This document shows, piece after piece, positions 5,910 through 6,870 of a stretch of 6,870 nucleotides of DNA. The stretch comes from Bacillota bacterium (GTDB lineage Bacteria; Bacillota; Clostridia; Lachnospirales; Cellulosilyticaceae). The position numbers and the translations under genes are program-made. The stretch's first letter is position 1. Each line of letters begins with the position of its first letter. The DNA lies in the NCBI GenBank assembly GCA_023412455.1, contig JAEYNQ010000174.1, forward strand, positions 1 through 6,870, written 5' to 3'. A model generated the notes under the pieces. The model did not search any database. It saw only the letters and a list, made by a program, of their open reading frames with translations, and had not been told where the DNA came from.

Positions 5910-6758
5910 CTATGTCATATCAAAAATGTAGTTCCTATTATATTTGGCTAGATAAAGCACTTTCTCTAGTAATCGTACTATTTTTTTGTGTTAATAGCTT
6001 TATATCAGTTCCATTTATCCTTCTGAAAATAAATAGTTGTACAAGGTTAGTGGCTATACTCATTAAATACAAAATAGCTTCTATTGCATTGGGATGATGT
6101 ACAAAATAATGTTCTAGAGCACTATAAGTTCTAAGTTTATTAAATAAGCTATTTTCAATATCCCATCGCATGTGCATCATTTTATAAAGTATCTGAAATG
6201 GGATGTTAAAATCAGTAGTGACAAGTAATACTTGTGAGTATTTACCTTGCTTAGTCTTCTTGCTATACTTTATAGACCTAAGTGGCTCAGCTACTTCATC
6301 CATTTCAAAAGCCTCATCATAAGCTTTTACTTCACAGTCTCTTTTCTCATCTTGCCAAATCTCTTTTACATTACTTTTATTAACTTTAGTTTTTATGTCT
6401 TTAATGCTAGTAATATTATTATCCTTCACATGAATGACTGGCGTTACTTTATTAGCCATACAATGATTGATTCAACTACTGTTGCAAGCCAAGGCATCAT
6501 AAACGACTACATCTATCGTACCTTCTTCAAATACTTTATTTCGGTTTGCCTTCTTGATTATTTTCCTAAGTATTTTATATAGTCCTTGATTATCAATCAC
6601 TTTAAGGGTATCTCTTATTGTATATATTTGAGGAAACTTCATCTTTTTAAGGATCTGTCGCATTAGCTGATTTTAATCAGCTAATGGCAGCTCCTTTTGA
6701 CTATCATATAGCAGAAAAACTTTATCCTAAATATTGGAATTTCAAAAATGCAGTCCAT
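5910..6758 (-). pseudogene. Broken IS4-like DDE transposase gene
   Basis: Start ATG 6758 has a GGAGG site 7 nt upstream and reads MDCIFEIPIF. One missing base near 6726 shifts to the frame reading DKVFLLYDSQKELPLAD, then a TAA stop (6675-6673) and NQLMRQILKKMKFPQI. That frame runs on through KVFEEGTID into VVVYDALACNSS, a TGA stop (6474-6472), then INHCMANKVTPVIHVKDNN, VLLVTTDFNIPF and MRWDIENSLFNKLRTY. Near the end one extra A in a run at 5981-5987 causes another shift, and the natural end LEKVLYLAKYNRNYIFDMT stops at 5910. The family normally has a long segment with the first catalytic Asp between GTID and the VVVYDALACN block. It is missing here, as if deleted between short similar ID/VD sequences. 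The second Asp (DALAC) and the Glu (RWDIEN) remain. The element cannot be active. Terminal repeats were not found. Confidence 0.85.
6661..6686. repeat. 26-bp palindrome inside the transposase remnant
   Basis: Arms CATTAGCTGATT (6661-6672) and AATCAGCTAATG (6675-6686) are perfect inverted repeats around a TT centre. On the minus strand it encodes A-D-stop-N-Q-L-M of the broken transposase; on the plus strand the same 26 bp reads A-D-F-N-Q-L-M. Confidence 0.8.
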
Positions 6759-6765
6759 TAATAAG

Positions 6766-6793
6766 CCTCCATCAATCTGAAATTTTTTGGAGG
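6766..6793 (-). promoter_or_regulatory. Transposase ribosome site within a leader hairpin
   Basis: On the minus strand TGGAGG (6771-6766), the ribosome site for ATG 6758, is exactly complementary to CCTCCA (6793-6788), 16 nt upstream. A transcript entering from outside could fold and hide the site. Such sequestering hairpins are known for IS10 and IS50 transposases and limit translation from external promoters. On the plus strand the same stem is followed by a T-rich run (TATATTTTTT), so it could also act as a weak terminator. Confidence 0.45.
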
Positions 6794-6870
6794 TATATTT
6801 TTTAGTACTTTAAAATCTATGCCTCTTTTTTTAGTTCAAAAAGATATATGCCAGTACTTCCGTTTTGGAT

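Noticed and set aside
6651..6761. Plus-strand 36-codon open frame ending in TAATAA before a hairpin and T-run
   Set aside because: It runs antisense to the transposase N-terminus, which is recognisable in two frames with a strong ribosome site. No ribosome site or start supports the plus-strand frame.
5683..6870. Terminal inverted repeats of the IS
   Set aside because: Comparison by eye of the two flanks gave no convincing inverted match; the right end may lie outside the window.

Overview
The window looks like low-GC Firmicutes DNA, most likely from a Clostridia member close to the Lachnospiraceae. This is inferred from the AT-rich composition, strong GGAGG-type ribosome sites, TTGACA promoters, the PadR plus HAAS-domain gene pair, and an rlmD-type C-terminal tail. 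It is an accessory or decaying neighbourhood: five readable genes are mixed with at least three gene remnants. No tRNA, rRNA or CRISPR array was recognised.

Left part (1-1940), all read on the minus strand: a promoter and a 16-bp perfect palindrome precede a short PadR-family repressor (1870 down to 1517). It overlaps by 20 nt the start of a multi-spanning SEDS-family protein (FtsW/RodA-like) that carries an N-terminal HAAS domain (1536 down to 151). The likely logic is that PadR controls its own two-gene operon, and the HAAS domain is the typical partner module of such PadR proteins. Just past the operon, at the window edge, lies a roughly 91% identical 79-bp piece of a second padR gene, so this unit seems to have been duplicated. 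A nested inverted repeat sits at the break.

Middle part (1940-5060): a plus-strand gene (2195-2944) encodes a membrane-anchored SIMPL/DUF541 protein and ends in a very strong terminator. It is followed on the minus strand by a GyrI-like effector-binding protein, whose natural start appears to be off frame by one missing G, and by a 380-aa protein with a C-terminal DUF2262 domain. Immediately upstream of the DUF2262 gene is a degenerate C-terminal tail of an RlmD-type 23S rRNA methyltransferase.

Right part (5061-6870): a small orphan gene of unknown function (5302-5682, minus) has a good ribosome site and its own terminator. Beyond it is a dead IS4-like transposase gene (6758 down to 5910, minus) with frameshifts, an in-frame stop and an internal deletion that removes the first catalytic aspartate. 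Its leader can fold over its ribosome site.

No single unmistakable new system is visible. The best candidates for follow-up are the duplicated PadR/HAAS-SEDS unit, the long uncharacterised N-terminus of the DUF2262 protein, and the orphan gene at 5302-5682.
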